A stretch of DNA of 57,357 nt, taken from NCBI GenBank assembly GCA_003695765.1, contig RFHQ01000008.1, forward strand, positions 1-57,357, read 5' to 3'. The notes beneath the pieces are model-generated. The model did no database searches. It had not been told where the DNA came from and saw nothing but the letters and a program-made list of their open reading frames with translations. This DNA is from Gammaproteobacteria bacterium (lineage in GTDB: Bacteria; Pseudomonadota; Gammaproteobacteria; Steroidobacterales; GCA-2729495). Positions 9,897 to 16,165 of the stretch are shown piece by piece. Numbering within the stretch: the first letter of the stretch is position 1; each line of letters begins with the position of its first letter. Made by a program: the position numbers and the translations under genes.

Positions 9897-11120
9897 ATGG
9901 GCAGCCGGCTCAAGGTCTTCGTCATCGACGACAGTCCGGACTACCGGGCCCTGCTGGGCCACCATGTCACCAGTCACTGGCCCGATGCCGAGGTCACGGA
10001 GTACGATCCGCTGCGCTCGGGCCGCCTGCCGCCGTCCTTCTCCGGCGCCGGGCAGGACCTGGTGTTGCTGGGCCACCCGGCCGGTGGCGACGATGCGCTG
10101 GAGTGGCTGCGCCAGTTCCGCGCCGTGCCGCGGTTTCCGCCCGTGATCATGATCGGCGACGGCGAGGAGCGGCAGATCGTCGCGGCGATGCAGGCCGGCG
10201 CCGCCGAGTACCTGTCGAAGCAGCGCCTGAATCATCAGCGGCTGGTCGAACTCATCGAGCAGGTGCTCGATGCCGGCCGCCCGAAACGGGACCTGGCCGC
10301 GGCCGGCTTGCCGAGCCTGCGCGGTTACCAGATCGTCGAGCAGTTGTCCGTCAGCGATGTTTCACCGGTCTACCTGACCCGGGAGGCGGGCAGCGGCCGG
10401 CCGGTGGTGCTGAAGCTGCTGCGGCAGACGCCGGACTCGGGCAGCGAGGTCGCTTTCGATCGTTTCCTGCGCGAGTACGAACTGATCGCGGCACTGGACC
10501 ATCCGAGCATCGTGCGCATCTACGACCTCGGCGTCGCTGACGATCATGCCTACATTGCAATGGAATACTGTGGCCAGGGCAGTCTGAAGCGGCGCATCAC
10601 GGCCGGCATGAACCCGGAGCGTGCCTACAGCTACATGCGCCAGATCGCCGCTGCGTTGGGTGCCTTGCACGCAGTCGGCATCATGCATCGCGATCTGAAA
10701 CCGACCAATGTGATGTTCCGGGACGACGGCAGTCTGGTGCTGATCGATTTCGGTCTCGCGCGGCAGGCCAAGATGTGCGCCGAGATCACCGGCACCGGCG
10801 AAATATTCGGCACGCCATATTACATGAGTCCTGAGCAGGGGCATGGCGCCAGCGTCGACGAGCGCGGCGACATCTACGCGCTCGGCGTCATTTTCTACGA
10901 GATGCTGACCGGCCGAAAACCCTTCGACGCCGCGACACCGATGGCGATGATCGTGCGTCACCGCCGCGCGCCGATTCCGCGGCTGCCCGGCGATCTGGCG
11001 CGTTATCAGCCGGCGATCGACCGGATGATGGCCAAAGATCCGGCAGACCGTTTTCAATCCGTGGACGAGTTGCTGGACTGGCAACCGGTCGCCGAGAGCA
11101 GCAGCGCCGCTCAGGCCTAG
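9897..11120 (+). CDS. Receiver-like domain fused to Ser/Thr protein kinase
   Basis: The N-terminal about 125 residues read as a CheY-like receiver (VFVIDDS at the start, the YLSK lysine near the end). The place of the phospho-accepting aspartate is taken by glycine (codon 10071-10073, in LVLLGHP). The C-terminal part is a Hanks-type kinase: VVLKLL lysine, HRDLKPTN catalytic loop, DFGLAR metal site and GTPYYMSPEQ activation segment. The ATP glycine loop is degenerate, with LSVSDVSPVY where LGxGxxGxVY is expected. It probably phosphorylates proteins in response to a non-phosphorylation input. ATG 9897 was chosen; GTG 9879 overlapping the purF stop is possible. Its stop abuts that of lpxH on the other strand. 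Confidence 0.85.
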   Translation: MGSRLKVFVIDDSPDYRALLGHHVTSHWPDAEVTEYDPLRSGRLPPSFSGAGQDLVLLGHPAGGDDALEWLRQFRAVPRFPPVIMIGDGEERQIVAAMQAGAAEYLSKQRLNHQRLVELIEQVLDAGRPKRDLAAAGLPSLRGYQIVEQLSVSDVSPVYLTREAGSGRPVVLKLLRQTPDSGSEVAFDRFLREYELIAALDHPSIVRIYDLGVADDHAYIAMEYCGQGSLKRRITAGMNPERAYSYMRQIAAALGALHAVGIMHRDLKPTNVMFRDDGSLVLIDFGLARQAKMCAEITGTGEIFGTPYYMSPEQGHGASVDERGDIYALGVIFYEMLTGRKPFDAATPMAMIVRHRRAPIPRLPGDLARYQPAIDRMMAKDPADRFQSVDELLDWQPVAESSSAAQA

Positions 11121-11840
11121 CTAGCCCAGCGTCTCCAGCCGCGGCTCGCCGTCCCGCCAGCGCAGCACGCTGCCCTGCGCATGCCAGTCGCCCAGCACGA
11201 TACGGCGTCCCTGTCGGCCGTCCAGTGCGACCGCGTGGATGCCCGGCCGGTGCGTGTGGCCGTGGATCAGTTGTGCGACGCGGAAGTGCTGCATCGTCCG
11301 GCGCACCGCCGCCTGATTCACATCCATGATCTCGGGCGACTTCGCGCGCTGTGACCGGCGGCTGCGCCGGCGCAGCCAGTCGGCGAATCGTTGGCGCAGC
11401 GTCCGCGGCAGCGCGAGGAAGCTGCGCTGCAGGCCGGGCCGACGCAGGATGCGCCGCAGTCGCTGGTAGCCGACATCGTCGGTGCACAGTTCGTCGCCAT
11501 GCATCAGCAGCGTGGCTTCGCCGCCGATGTCGACGATCTGCGGACCCGGCAGCAGCTCGATGCCGGTGACCCGAGCGAACTCCGCGCCGATCAGAAAATC
11601 GCGATTGCCATGCAGAAAACGGCAGCGATGGCCAGCGTCCGTGAACGCACGCAATGCCGCCATGACCTCCCGGGCCGACGGGCTGGCGGCGTCGTCGCCG
11701 AGCCAGAGTTCGAAGAGGTCGCCGAGGATGTACAGTTCCGCGGCCTCGCGCGCCTCACCGGACAGGAAGGCCAGGAAGGCTGCCGTCAACTCGGGCCGGC
11801 CGTCGTCCAGGTGCAGATCCGAGACGAACAGCGGGTACAC
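11121..11840 (-). CDS. lpxH: UDP-2,3-diacylglucosamine diphosphatase LpxH
   Basis: Cleaves UDP-2,3-diacylglucosamine to lipid X in lipid A synthesis, a peripheral inner-membrane step. It is a metallophosphoesterase of about 239 aa. Metal-binding motifs appear in order: SDLHLDD, GDLFELWLGDD, HGNRDF, the LLMHGDELCTDD histidine, and IHGHTHRPG. GTG start (complement of 11838-11840) places MYPLFVSDLH as in relatives. It follows the cyclophilin gene with a short overlap of the stop region, mirroring the widespread ppi-lpxH pair. The outer membrane therefore contains lipid A, which supports a proteobacterial host. Confidence 0.94.
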   Translation of the reverse strand: MYPLFVSDLHLDDGRPELTAAFLAFLSGEAREAAELYILGDLFELWLGDDAASPSAREVMAALRAFTDAGHRCRFLHGNRDFLIGAEFARVTGIELLPGPQIVDIGGEATLLMHGDELCTDDVGYQRLRRILRRPGLQRSFLALPRTLRQRFADWLRRRSRRSQRAKSPEIMDVNQAAVRRTMQHFRVAQLIHGHTHRPGIHAVALDGRQGRRIVLGDWHAQGSVLRWRDGEPRLETLG

Positions 11841-11841
11841 A

Positions 11842-12411
11842 TCAGTCGCCTTCCGGCGCCAGCACCACCATGCGCTCGATGATCACCGGCGCGGCCGGCA
11901 GATTCTGGAACGGACCTTGCGGGCTGGTCGGGCGGAAACCGATGGCATCGACGACGTCGCTGCCGTCGATGACCTGGCCGAACACGGCGTAACCCCAGCG
12001 AGTCGGCTTCGGATCCAGATCCAGATTGTCGGCGAGGTTGATGTAGAACTGGGCATCGGCCGAGTGAGGGTCACTGGTGCGGGCCATCGCGATCGTCAGG
12101 CGGCGGTTCTGCAGGCCGTTACCGGACTCGTTGCAGATCGGTTCCCGCGTCGGCTTGGCCTGCAGATCGACGGTATAGCCGCCGCCCTGGATCACGAAGT
12201 TCGGCACGACGCGATGGAAGATCGTGCCCTCGTAGAAGCCGTCTTCGACATACTGGAGAAAGTTCTCGACGGTCTTCGGCGCACGCTCGGCGTCCAGCTC
12301 GACGGTAAAGGCACCGGCGGTGGTCTCGATCCGCACCTGCGGGTAGCGATCGGCCAGCGCCGCGCCGCCGCTGAGCAGCAGGAGAGTCAGGGTGATGGCC
12401 ATGGATCGCAC
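11842..12411 (-). CDS. Peptidyl-prolyl cis-trans isomerase, cyclophilin type, with signal peptide
   Basis: Cyclophilin-fold prolyl isomerase of 189 aa. The core has FHRVVPNFVIQGG, ADAQFYINLADN and YAVFGQVIDG, matching the active-site segments of PpiA/PpiB. The first about 21 residues (MRSMAITLTLLLLSGGAALA) form a clear signal peptide, so the protein should act in the periplasm like PpiA. Its position next to lpxH is that of the cytoplasmic PpiB in many relatives. The GTG start is backed by AGGAGG nine bases upstream. It is the middle gene of the folD-cyclophilin-lpxH minus-strand cluster. Confidence 0.92.
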   Translation of the reverse strand: MRSMAITLTLLLLSGGAALADRYPQVRIETTAGAFTVELDAERAPKTVENFLQYVEDGFYEGTIFHRVVPNFVIQGGGYTVDLQAKPTREPICNESGNGLQNRRLTIAMARTSDPHSADAQFYINLADNLDLDPKPTRWGYAVFGQVIDGSDVVDAIGFRPTSPQGPFQNLPAAPVIIERMVVLAPEGD

Positions 12412-12437
12412 GGTCAGTGTCCTCCTTCCTGTTTGCC

Positions 12438-13328
12438 TCAGTAATCCTTGCCGGCCGGCGGGCGGGCGTCCAGTAAGGCCGGGCCCTGCTCGGCGGCCAT
12501 CAGGGTATTCTGCAACAGCATCGCGACGGTCATCGGCCCGACACCGCCCGGCACCGGGGTGATCCAGCTGGCGCGTTCCCGGGCCGCGTGGAACTCGACA
12601 TCCCCGGTCAGCCGCCCGTCCGGCAAGCGGTTGATGCCGACGTCGATGACCACGCTGCCGGGACTGACCCAGTCGCCGGGAATCAGTGCCGGCTTGCCGA
12701 CGGCGACGACCAGGATCTCGGCCTCGCCGACGTGCCGGCGCAGATCCCGGGTGAAGCGATGACAGACGGTGACGGTCGCCCCCGCCAGCAGCAGTTCCAG
12801 GGCCAGCGGCCGGCCGACGTGATTCGAGGCGCCGACGACCACCGCATGGCGGCCCTTGGCGTCGACCCCGATGCGTTCCAGCAGCATCATCACCCCGTAG
12901 GGGGTGCAGGGCCGCAGCATCGGAATGCGCTGGGCCAGTCGCCCGACGGTGTAGGGGTGGAAGCCGTCGACATCCTTGATCGGCAGGATCCGCTCGATCA
13001 CCGCGGTCTCGTTGATCTGCCCGGGCAAGGGCAGTTGCACGAGGATGCCGTCGATCGTGGCATCCGCGTTCAACTCGTCGATCAGGGCCAGCAGTTCGGC
13101 CTCGCCCGTGGTCTCGGGCAGATCGAAAGAGCGCGACCGGATCCCGGCTTCGTCGCAGGCGCGGCGCTTGTTACGGACGTAGATCCGCGAGGCCGGATCC
13201 TCCCCGACCAGCACCGTGGCCAGCCCCGGCGGTCGCTGGCCGGACGCGACCCGGGCTTCGATCCGGGCCCGCAGCTCGGCGCGGACATCCGCGGCAATCG
13301 CCTTGCCATCGATGATTTCTGCTGCCAT
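12438..13328 (-). CDS. folD: Methylenetetrahydrofolate dehydrogenase/cyclohydrolase
   Basis: Bifunctional NADP-dependent 5,10-methylene-THF dehydrogenase and 5,10-methenyl-THF cyclohydrolase supplying 10-formyl-THF for purines and formyl-Met. About 296 aa, starting at ATG 13328 ([16 protein letters not shown]). The in-frame extension to 13433 is rejected as Arg-rich leader. Family signatures are [13 protein letters not shown] with the catalytic lysine, [22 protein letters not shown] (a variant of the usual GRSxxVGxP) and [10 protein letters not shown]. The Arg/Ser to Asn change in GASNHVG is notable but lies in a variable position. It is transcribed divergently from the tRNA array. Confidence 0.94.
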   Translation of the reverse strand: MAAEIIDGKAIAADVRAELRARIEARVASGQRPPGLATVLVGEDPASRIYVRNKRRACDEAGIRSRSFDLPETTGEAELLALIDELNADATIDGILVQLPLPGQINETAVIERILPIKDVDGFHPYTVGRLAQRIPMLRPCTPYGVMMLLERIGVDAKGRHAVVVGASNHVGRPLALELLLAGATVTVCHRFTRDLRRHVGEAEILVVAVGKPALIPGDWVSPGSVVIDVGINRLPDGRLTGDVEFHAARERASWITPVPGGVGPMTVAMLLQNTLMAAEQGPALLDARPPAGKDY

Positions 13329-13363
13329 GGGCTCGGCACCGGCCGGTCGCGGGTAGAGCGCGA

Positions 13364-13369
13364 AACATA
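13364..13369 (-). promoter_or_regulatory. Possible extended -10 for folD
   Basis: On the minus strand TGGTATGTT forms an extended -10 about 35 bases upstream of the folD ATG. No good -35 is visible. Confidence 0.3.
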
Positions 13370-13453
13370 CCAGAGGGTTCCGGGTCTGCGCAGCCCTGCG
13401 TTGACGGCTCCGGCGGCGCTGCCTATCATCCATCGCCCCGCGGGCCGGGCCGG

Positions 13454-13459
13454 TATAAT
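13454..13459 (+). promoter_or_regulatory. -10 box of the tRNA-Pro/Arg/His/Lys array
   Basis: Perfect TATAAT ends 27 bases before tRNA-Pro and is followed by a GC-rich discriminator (GCCGGGG), typical of stringently controlled stable-RNA promoters. No recognisable TTGACA lies at 16-18 bases. Confidence 0.6.
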
Positions 13460-13486
13460 GCCGGGGCTACGGCAGGGACCGGTTTA

Positions 13487-13563
13487 CGGGGCATGGCGCA
13501 GTCTGGTAGCGCATCTGCTTTGGGAGCAGAGGGTCGGCGGTTCGAATCCGTCTGCCCCGACCA
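13487..13563 (+). tRNA. tRNA-Pro(UGG)
   Basis: Full cloverleaf. Acceptor CGGGGCA pairs with TGCCCCG, discriminator A, and CCA is encoded. The anticodon loop TTTGGGA gives anticodon TGG. First gene of the array, about 28 bases downstream of a TATAAT box. Confidence 0.97.
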
Positions 13564-13622
13564 TTTCCTGCCGGGTGGCAGGCGCTGCCGGCGAAGGCCG
13601 TTCGGTGCCTGCGGTGGAACGG

Positions 13623-13910
13623 GCGCCCGTAGCTCAACCGGATAGAGCATCGGCCTTCGAAGACAGGAGCCTCTGGCGGGAAGCCGAACCGGCAGAGTGG
13701 ACTGCACTGTAACGGGGAAACCTTAACAGGTGATGCTGATGGCAACCCCGTGGAAACCCGGGCAAAGGGGATCCGTAGAGACTATACGTGCAGCACCTGG
13801 GACGGTGAAGAGATAGTCCAGGCCACAAACGCCGGCGAGCCGGCGGCAGCGAAAGCTGTAGTGGTATGCTAAGCCGACGGTTGCAGGTTCGAGTCCTGCC
13901 GGGCGCGCCA
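13623..13910 (+). tRNA. tRNA-Arg(UCU) interrupted by a group I intron
   Basis: Exon 1 is 13623-13657 and exon 2 is 13869-13910, with CCA encoded. Acceptor GCGCCCG pairs with CGGGCGC. The D arm, T arm (GCAGG/CCTGC) and anticodon stem TCGGC/GCCGA are intact once the insert is removed. Using group I rules (5' exon ends in U, intron ends in G), the spliced loop is CTTCTAA, anticodon TCT, identical to the loop of typical bacterial tRNA-Arg(UCU). The unspliced gene could be misread as anticodon TCG. The product decodes AGA/AGG. Confidence 0.9.
13658..13868 (+). ncRNA. Group I self-splicing intron in the tRNA-Arg anticodon loop
   Basis: 211-nt insert between U34 and C35, with no ORF. P1: 5' exon 13650-13657 pairs with the internal guide GAAGCCGA (13680-13687), with the hallmark U-G wobble at the splice site and one C-A mismatch. 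P3: CTGCAC (13702-13707) with GTGCAG (13788-13793). P4/P5: ACGGGG (13712-13717) with CCCCGT (13746-13751). P7: AGACTA (13779-13784) with TAGTC (13814-13818), the latter in the classic AAGAGATAGTCC context. P8: CACC/GGTG (13794-13797, 13804-13807). The terminal G is 13868. The order P7-P3-P8-P7 is diagnostic. Size is close to the small bacterial tRNA introns of Azoarcus and Agrobacterium. Confidence 0.93.
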
Positions 13911-13933
13911 GCCGCTGTTGCGGCGACAACGAT

Positions 13934-14010
13934 GGTGGATGTAGCTCAGTTGGTAGAGCCCCGGATTGTGGTTCCGGTCGTCGTGGGTTCGAGTCCCATC
14001 ATCCACCCCA
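13934..14010 (+). tRNA. tRNA-His(GUG)
   Basis: Acceptor GTGGATG/CATCCAC, plus the extra 5' G(-1) at 13934 facing discriminator C73, characteristic of tRNA-His. The anticodon stem CCGGA/TCCGG holds loop TTGTGGT, anticodon GTG. CCA is encoded. It lies 23 bases after tRNA-Arg. Confidence 0.97.
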
Positions 14011-14040
14011 GCTCCTGCGGGAGCCGACAATTTCGCACAA

Positions 14041-14117
14041 GGGCCGTTAGCTCAATCAGGTAGAGCAGTGGACTCTTAATCCATTGGTTGGGGGTTCGAT
14101 TCCCTCACGGCCCACCA
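14041..14117 (+). tRNA. tRNA-Lys(CUU), island attachment site
   Basis: Acceptor GGGCCGT/ACGGCCC, discriminator A, encoded CCA. Loop CTCTTAA gives anticodon CTT. The last 46 bases, from the anticodon stem/loop to CCA, are repeated exactly at 15876-15921, so this gene was the integration site of the downstream island and was restored by it. Confidence 0.95.
14072..14117 (+). repeat. att direct repeat, proximal copy (within tRNA-Lys)
   Basis: 46-bp sequence identical to 15876-15921, running from the anticodon loop side to the tRNA 3' end, as in tyrosine-integrase att sites. Confidence 0.9.
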
Positions 14118-14337
14118 CTTTCAGCCGGTCAGGTGTCTAAGCAAACCCGGGGTTGTCCAAGAAAAAAATGGTCGACTGAACCAGCGCTGCGTGCGTTTGT
14201 CTCGCGGGTGGTTGCACCCTCACTCTCAGGCGGATGTTCGCTTAGTGGTCGTCGGCCCCAATCTCCGGCGGGCAGCGCGACGCTCTCGGGTAGCGATCCT
14301 GTGAGGCTAATCAAGTCATGTATCGGCTCAGGTCCGC

Positions 14338-14343
14338 TATAAT
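14338..14343 (+). promoter_or_regulatory. -10 box of the island operon
   Basis: TATAAT about 100 bases upstream of the first island gene, the only good -10 in the island's leading 327 bases. The -35 is weak. Confidence 0.45.
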
Positions 14344-14377
14344 GCATGCTTAAAATCGCCGCGGGGCATCAACGGAC

Positions 14378-14397
14378 TCGATCGCTGAAATGATCGA
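14378..14397. promoter_or_regulatory. Inverted repeat upstream of the island operon
   Basis: TCGATC/GATCGA with an 8-base spacer, downstream of the -10 and upstream of the first gene. A plausible operator for autoregulation. Confidence 0.35.
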
Positions 14398-14408
14398 AAG
14401 TGCAATAG

Positions 14409-14427
14409 CGCCAAAGAGCTTTTGGCG
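14409..14427. promoter_or_regulatory. Second inverted repeat or leader hairpin of the island operon
   Basis: Perfect 7-bp CGCCAAA/TTTGGCG with a 5-base loop, ending 17 bases before ATG 14445. Either a repressor operator or a leader hairpin limiting ribosome access. Confidence 0.4.
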
Positions 14428-14444
14428 AAAGTAACCCCAGCTAT

Positions 14445-15254
14445 ATGGCGACAGACGACAAAATAACCGTCACGATTGAAGCCGATAAGGCTTTCGAAGG
14501 TCATCTGCGCTTATCGGATTTCCTAGCGACCCTCAAGTCTCTCAACCGCTTGGTCAACAAGGTTGACGCCCAGATCTCTGAGGGGAAAGCACAACACGAG
14601 TTACGTGTGACTCGTTTATCGCACAATAGTCCTATTGTTGCAGAGCTCGCATTGTCACCATCGGGTTCTAGGAAGGTGTCCGATGCGCGGGCTGTGACAG
14701 CTCGCACTCTCGGTGTTTTGAAGCAAGTCCAGTCGGCAAATGTTCGAGAGTATCTTGGTTTTGATTTAGTAAAGACATTGGTTGACCTCGCCAAACCAGT
14801 CGGAAAGCGGATAAGGCGACTAGTGTTCGAGAGCGGCAAAGAAACCGTCGATATTGACGAATCATTTGCCGATAGAGTGCGTGACCTAGCCAGAACGGAA
14901 GATGAATGTTTTGGAGAGTTCGAAGGAAAACTAGAGCAAATCAATATCCATGGAGGCGCCAATACTTTTCGAATATATCCGTACGCAGGACCAACAAGTG
15001 TTGTTTGTAAGTTTCGGGACAAAGAGCTGTCGAAGGCTAAGGAAGCGATTGGCCTACATGTCTGCGTATTTGGTCTAATGAAATTCCAGCCGATGGCTAA
15101 TTGGCCGCATGAGATCATAGTAGATGATATTGAGATTTATCCTCCGGAGTCTGAGCTTCCAAGTTTCGAAAATTTGCGAGGAATAGCTCCCGAAGCAACC
15201 AGCGACTTGAGTTCCGAAGAATTTGTCCGGAGGCTCCGAGATGAGTGGGCCTAA
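14445..15254 (+). CDS. Unknown protein, candidate long antitoxin of a PIN module
   Basis: 269 aa, no family recognised. An N-terminal alpha/beta region (about 1-75) contains RLSDFLATLKSLNRLV. A middle helical basic segment (about 80-130) includes KPVGKRIRRLV. The C-terminal beta-rich part (about 165-240) resembles a small barrel by alternation of hydrophobics. The last residues, SSEEFVRRLRDEWA, resemble the toxin-neutralising tails of VapB/Phd antitoxins, which often end in a LRDE-type motif. It overlaps the PIN gene by 14 bases in the order antitoxin then toxin. The role is inferred from that arrangement and tail only. Base composition and codon use are foreign to the host. Confidence 0.6.
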   Translation: MATDDKITVTIEADKAFEGHLRLSDFLATLKSLNRLVNKVDAQISEGKAQHELRVTRLSHNSPIVAELALSPSGSRKVSDARAVTARTLGVLKQVQSANVREYLGFDLVKTLVDLAKPVGKRIRRLVFESGKETVDIDESFADRVRDLARTEDECFGEFEGKLEQINIHGGANTFRIYPYAGPTSVVCKFRDKELSKAKEAIGLHVCVFGLMKFQPMANWPHEIIVDDIEIYPPESELPSFENLRGIAPEATSDLSSEEFVRRLRDEWA

Positions 15255-15753
15255 CCGATATTATTGGGATTCCTGCGTTTTCATAGACTGGATAAAGGGC
15301 GAAAGTGGGAGTTCATTGCGCGACTTATCAGGAACAAGGGAAGTAATTGAATTATTCGAAAAAAATCAAGCGGTAATTATTACATCAACAATAACTATTA
15401 CCGAAGTAACAGAAGCTAAAATAGAACCTTGGGGGATCAAAATGTTTGAAGACCTGTTGAAGCGTCCAGGGATTCAACGTGTTGCGGTCGATGTCAGAAT
15501 AGCGAAACTCGCAAGAGAACTGCGGGACCACTACAGTCGCAACTCAGAAGAGTTTGGAAGGAAGACGCTAACACCGCCCGATGCGATTCACTTGGCAACC
15601 GCAATCCTCTACAAGGCCGATGAGATGCATACCTTTGATAAAAGCAACAAAAAACATTTGGGGCTGATCCCACTATCAGGGAAAGTGGGCGGCATGTACC
15701 CGCTTGTCATCTGCGAACCAAAAGTCAAGCAGGGTTCCCTGGACTTTAGTTAG
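15241..15753 (+). CDS. PIN-domain protein, probable VapC-type ribonuclease toxin
   Basis: 170 aa PIN-fold protein. The conserved acidic residues are visible: Asp in YYWDSCVFIDW near the N-terminus, Glu in ITEVTEAK, Asp in TPPDAIHLATA and Asp in HTFDKSN. This order is that of VapC-like Mg-dependent RNases. GGAGG seven bases before ATG 15241 is an excellent ribosome site inside the end of the upstream gene, so translation is coupled. An upstream in-frame GTG/ATG at 15223 is not preferred. It is probably the toxin of a two-gene module whose partner is the 269-aa protein. The target RNA is unknown. Confidence 0.82.
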   Translation: MSGPNRYYWDSCVFIDWIKGESGSSLRDLSGTREVIELFEKNQAVIITSTITITEVTEAKIEPWGIKMFEDLLKRPGIQRVAVDVRIAKLARELRDHYSRNSEEFGRKTLTPPDAIHLATAILYKADEMHTFDKSNKKHLGLIPLSGKVGGMYPLVICEPKVKQGSLDFS

Positions 15754-15875
15754 GAATAAGGATTTGTGACAGTCTAAGACCCCTAAGTGGGGGTAAGAAT
15801 TATCAATGACTTGCAACTTCAGGCGTCTAACACCAGATTTTCGCAAGTTCCTGTAAACGCTCGACTGCGACAGCA

Positions 15876-15921
15876 ACTCTTAATCCATTGGTTGGGGGTT
15901 CGATTCCCTCACGGCCCACCA
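15876..15921 (+). repeat. att direct repeat, distal copy (tRNA-Lys 3' fragment)
   Basis: Exact 46-bp copy of the tRNA-Lys 3' part including CCA, without the 5' half. It marks the far end of the island and is not a functional tRNA. Confidence 0.9.
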
Positions 15922-15942
15922 TCTCCTCGATGCAAGCGATTC

Positions 15943-15961
15943 GCGGCCGGGCCCCGGCCGC
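15943..15961. repeat. GC-rich palindrome beyond the island
   Basis: GCGGCCGGG/CCCGGCCGC with a single central base. No T-run follows. It could be the old end of the tRNA operon transcript; function is uncertain. Confidence 0.25.
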
Positions 15962-16129
15962 CCGGCATCGGTCGCCCGGGGAGTTGGCGTCGGCGAGCGC
16001 GCGTATTCCACCTTGCCTGAAGAAGTGATCGCATCCATTTGAATTACAAATAAAGTTCTGTTAATTTTCCAGTGGTTGTCGCGATAGGTCGGGGGCGACG
16101 GTTGGCAAGGCGGCGACGGCGCCTCCGGC

Positions 16130-16135
16130 TATAAT
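16130..16135 (+). promoter_or_regulatory. -10 box of tRNA-Leu
   Basis: TATAAT 30 bases before tRNA-Leu, preceded about 55-95 bases upstream by an AT-rich tract (16038-16072). The best -35-like TTGGCA (16102) is 22 bases away, which is too far, so the -35 is unresolved. Confidence 0.5.
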
Positions 16136-16165
16136 ATCGTGTGCGTTTCGGGTCCCCGGCGGCAG

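Larger units (their letters stand above)
14118..15921 (+). mobile_element. 1.8-kb integrase-less genomic island in tRNA-Lys
   Basis: Bounded by the perfect 46-bp tRNA-Lys repeat. The interior is visibly AT-richer than the flanks, especially 14400-15780, and uses AGA, AGG, ATA and TTA-type codons seldom seen in neighbouring genes. Its cargo is one two-gene operon (14445-15254 and 15241-15753). No integrase, excisionase or transposase ORF is visible. The 327-base stretch 14118-14444 holds no gene; it contains a TATAAT box and two inverted repeats just upstream of the operon. Confidence 0.85.

Noticed and set aside
13588-13712. Plus-strand open frame across tRNA-Pro and tRNA-Arg (continuation of the frame from 12588)
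   Set aside because: Runs through two tRNAs and the folD antisense; not a protein gene.
13658-13868. The tRNA-Arg insert as a short tRNA-type (archaeal-like) intron or a pseudogene
   Set aside because: The length and P1/P3/P7/P8 helices fit a group I intron, and both exons form an intact cloverleaf.
13501-14117. CRISPR-like repetition from several similar tRNA T-arm sequences
   Set aside because: The repeated GGTTCGA words are the conserved T-loops of different tRNAs, without regular spacers.
15871-15921. A second tRNA-Lys gene
   Set aside because: Only the 3' 46 bases are present; the acceptor 5' strand, D arm and most of the anticodon stem are absent.
16102-16135. TTGGCA/TATAAT as a full tRNA-Leu promoter
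   Set aside because: The 22-base spacer is outside the sigma-70 range; only the -10 is kept.
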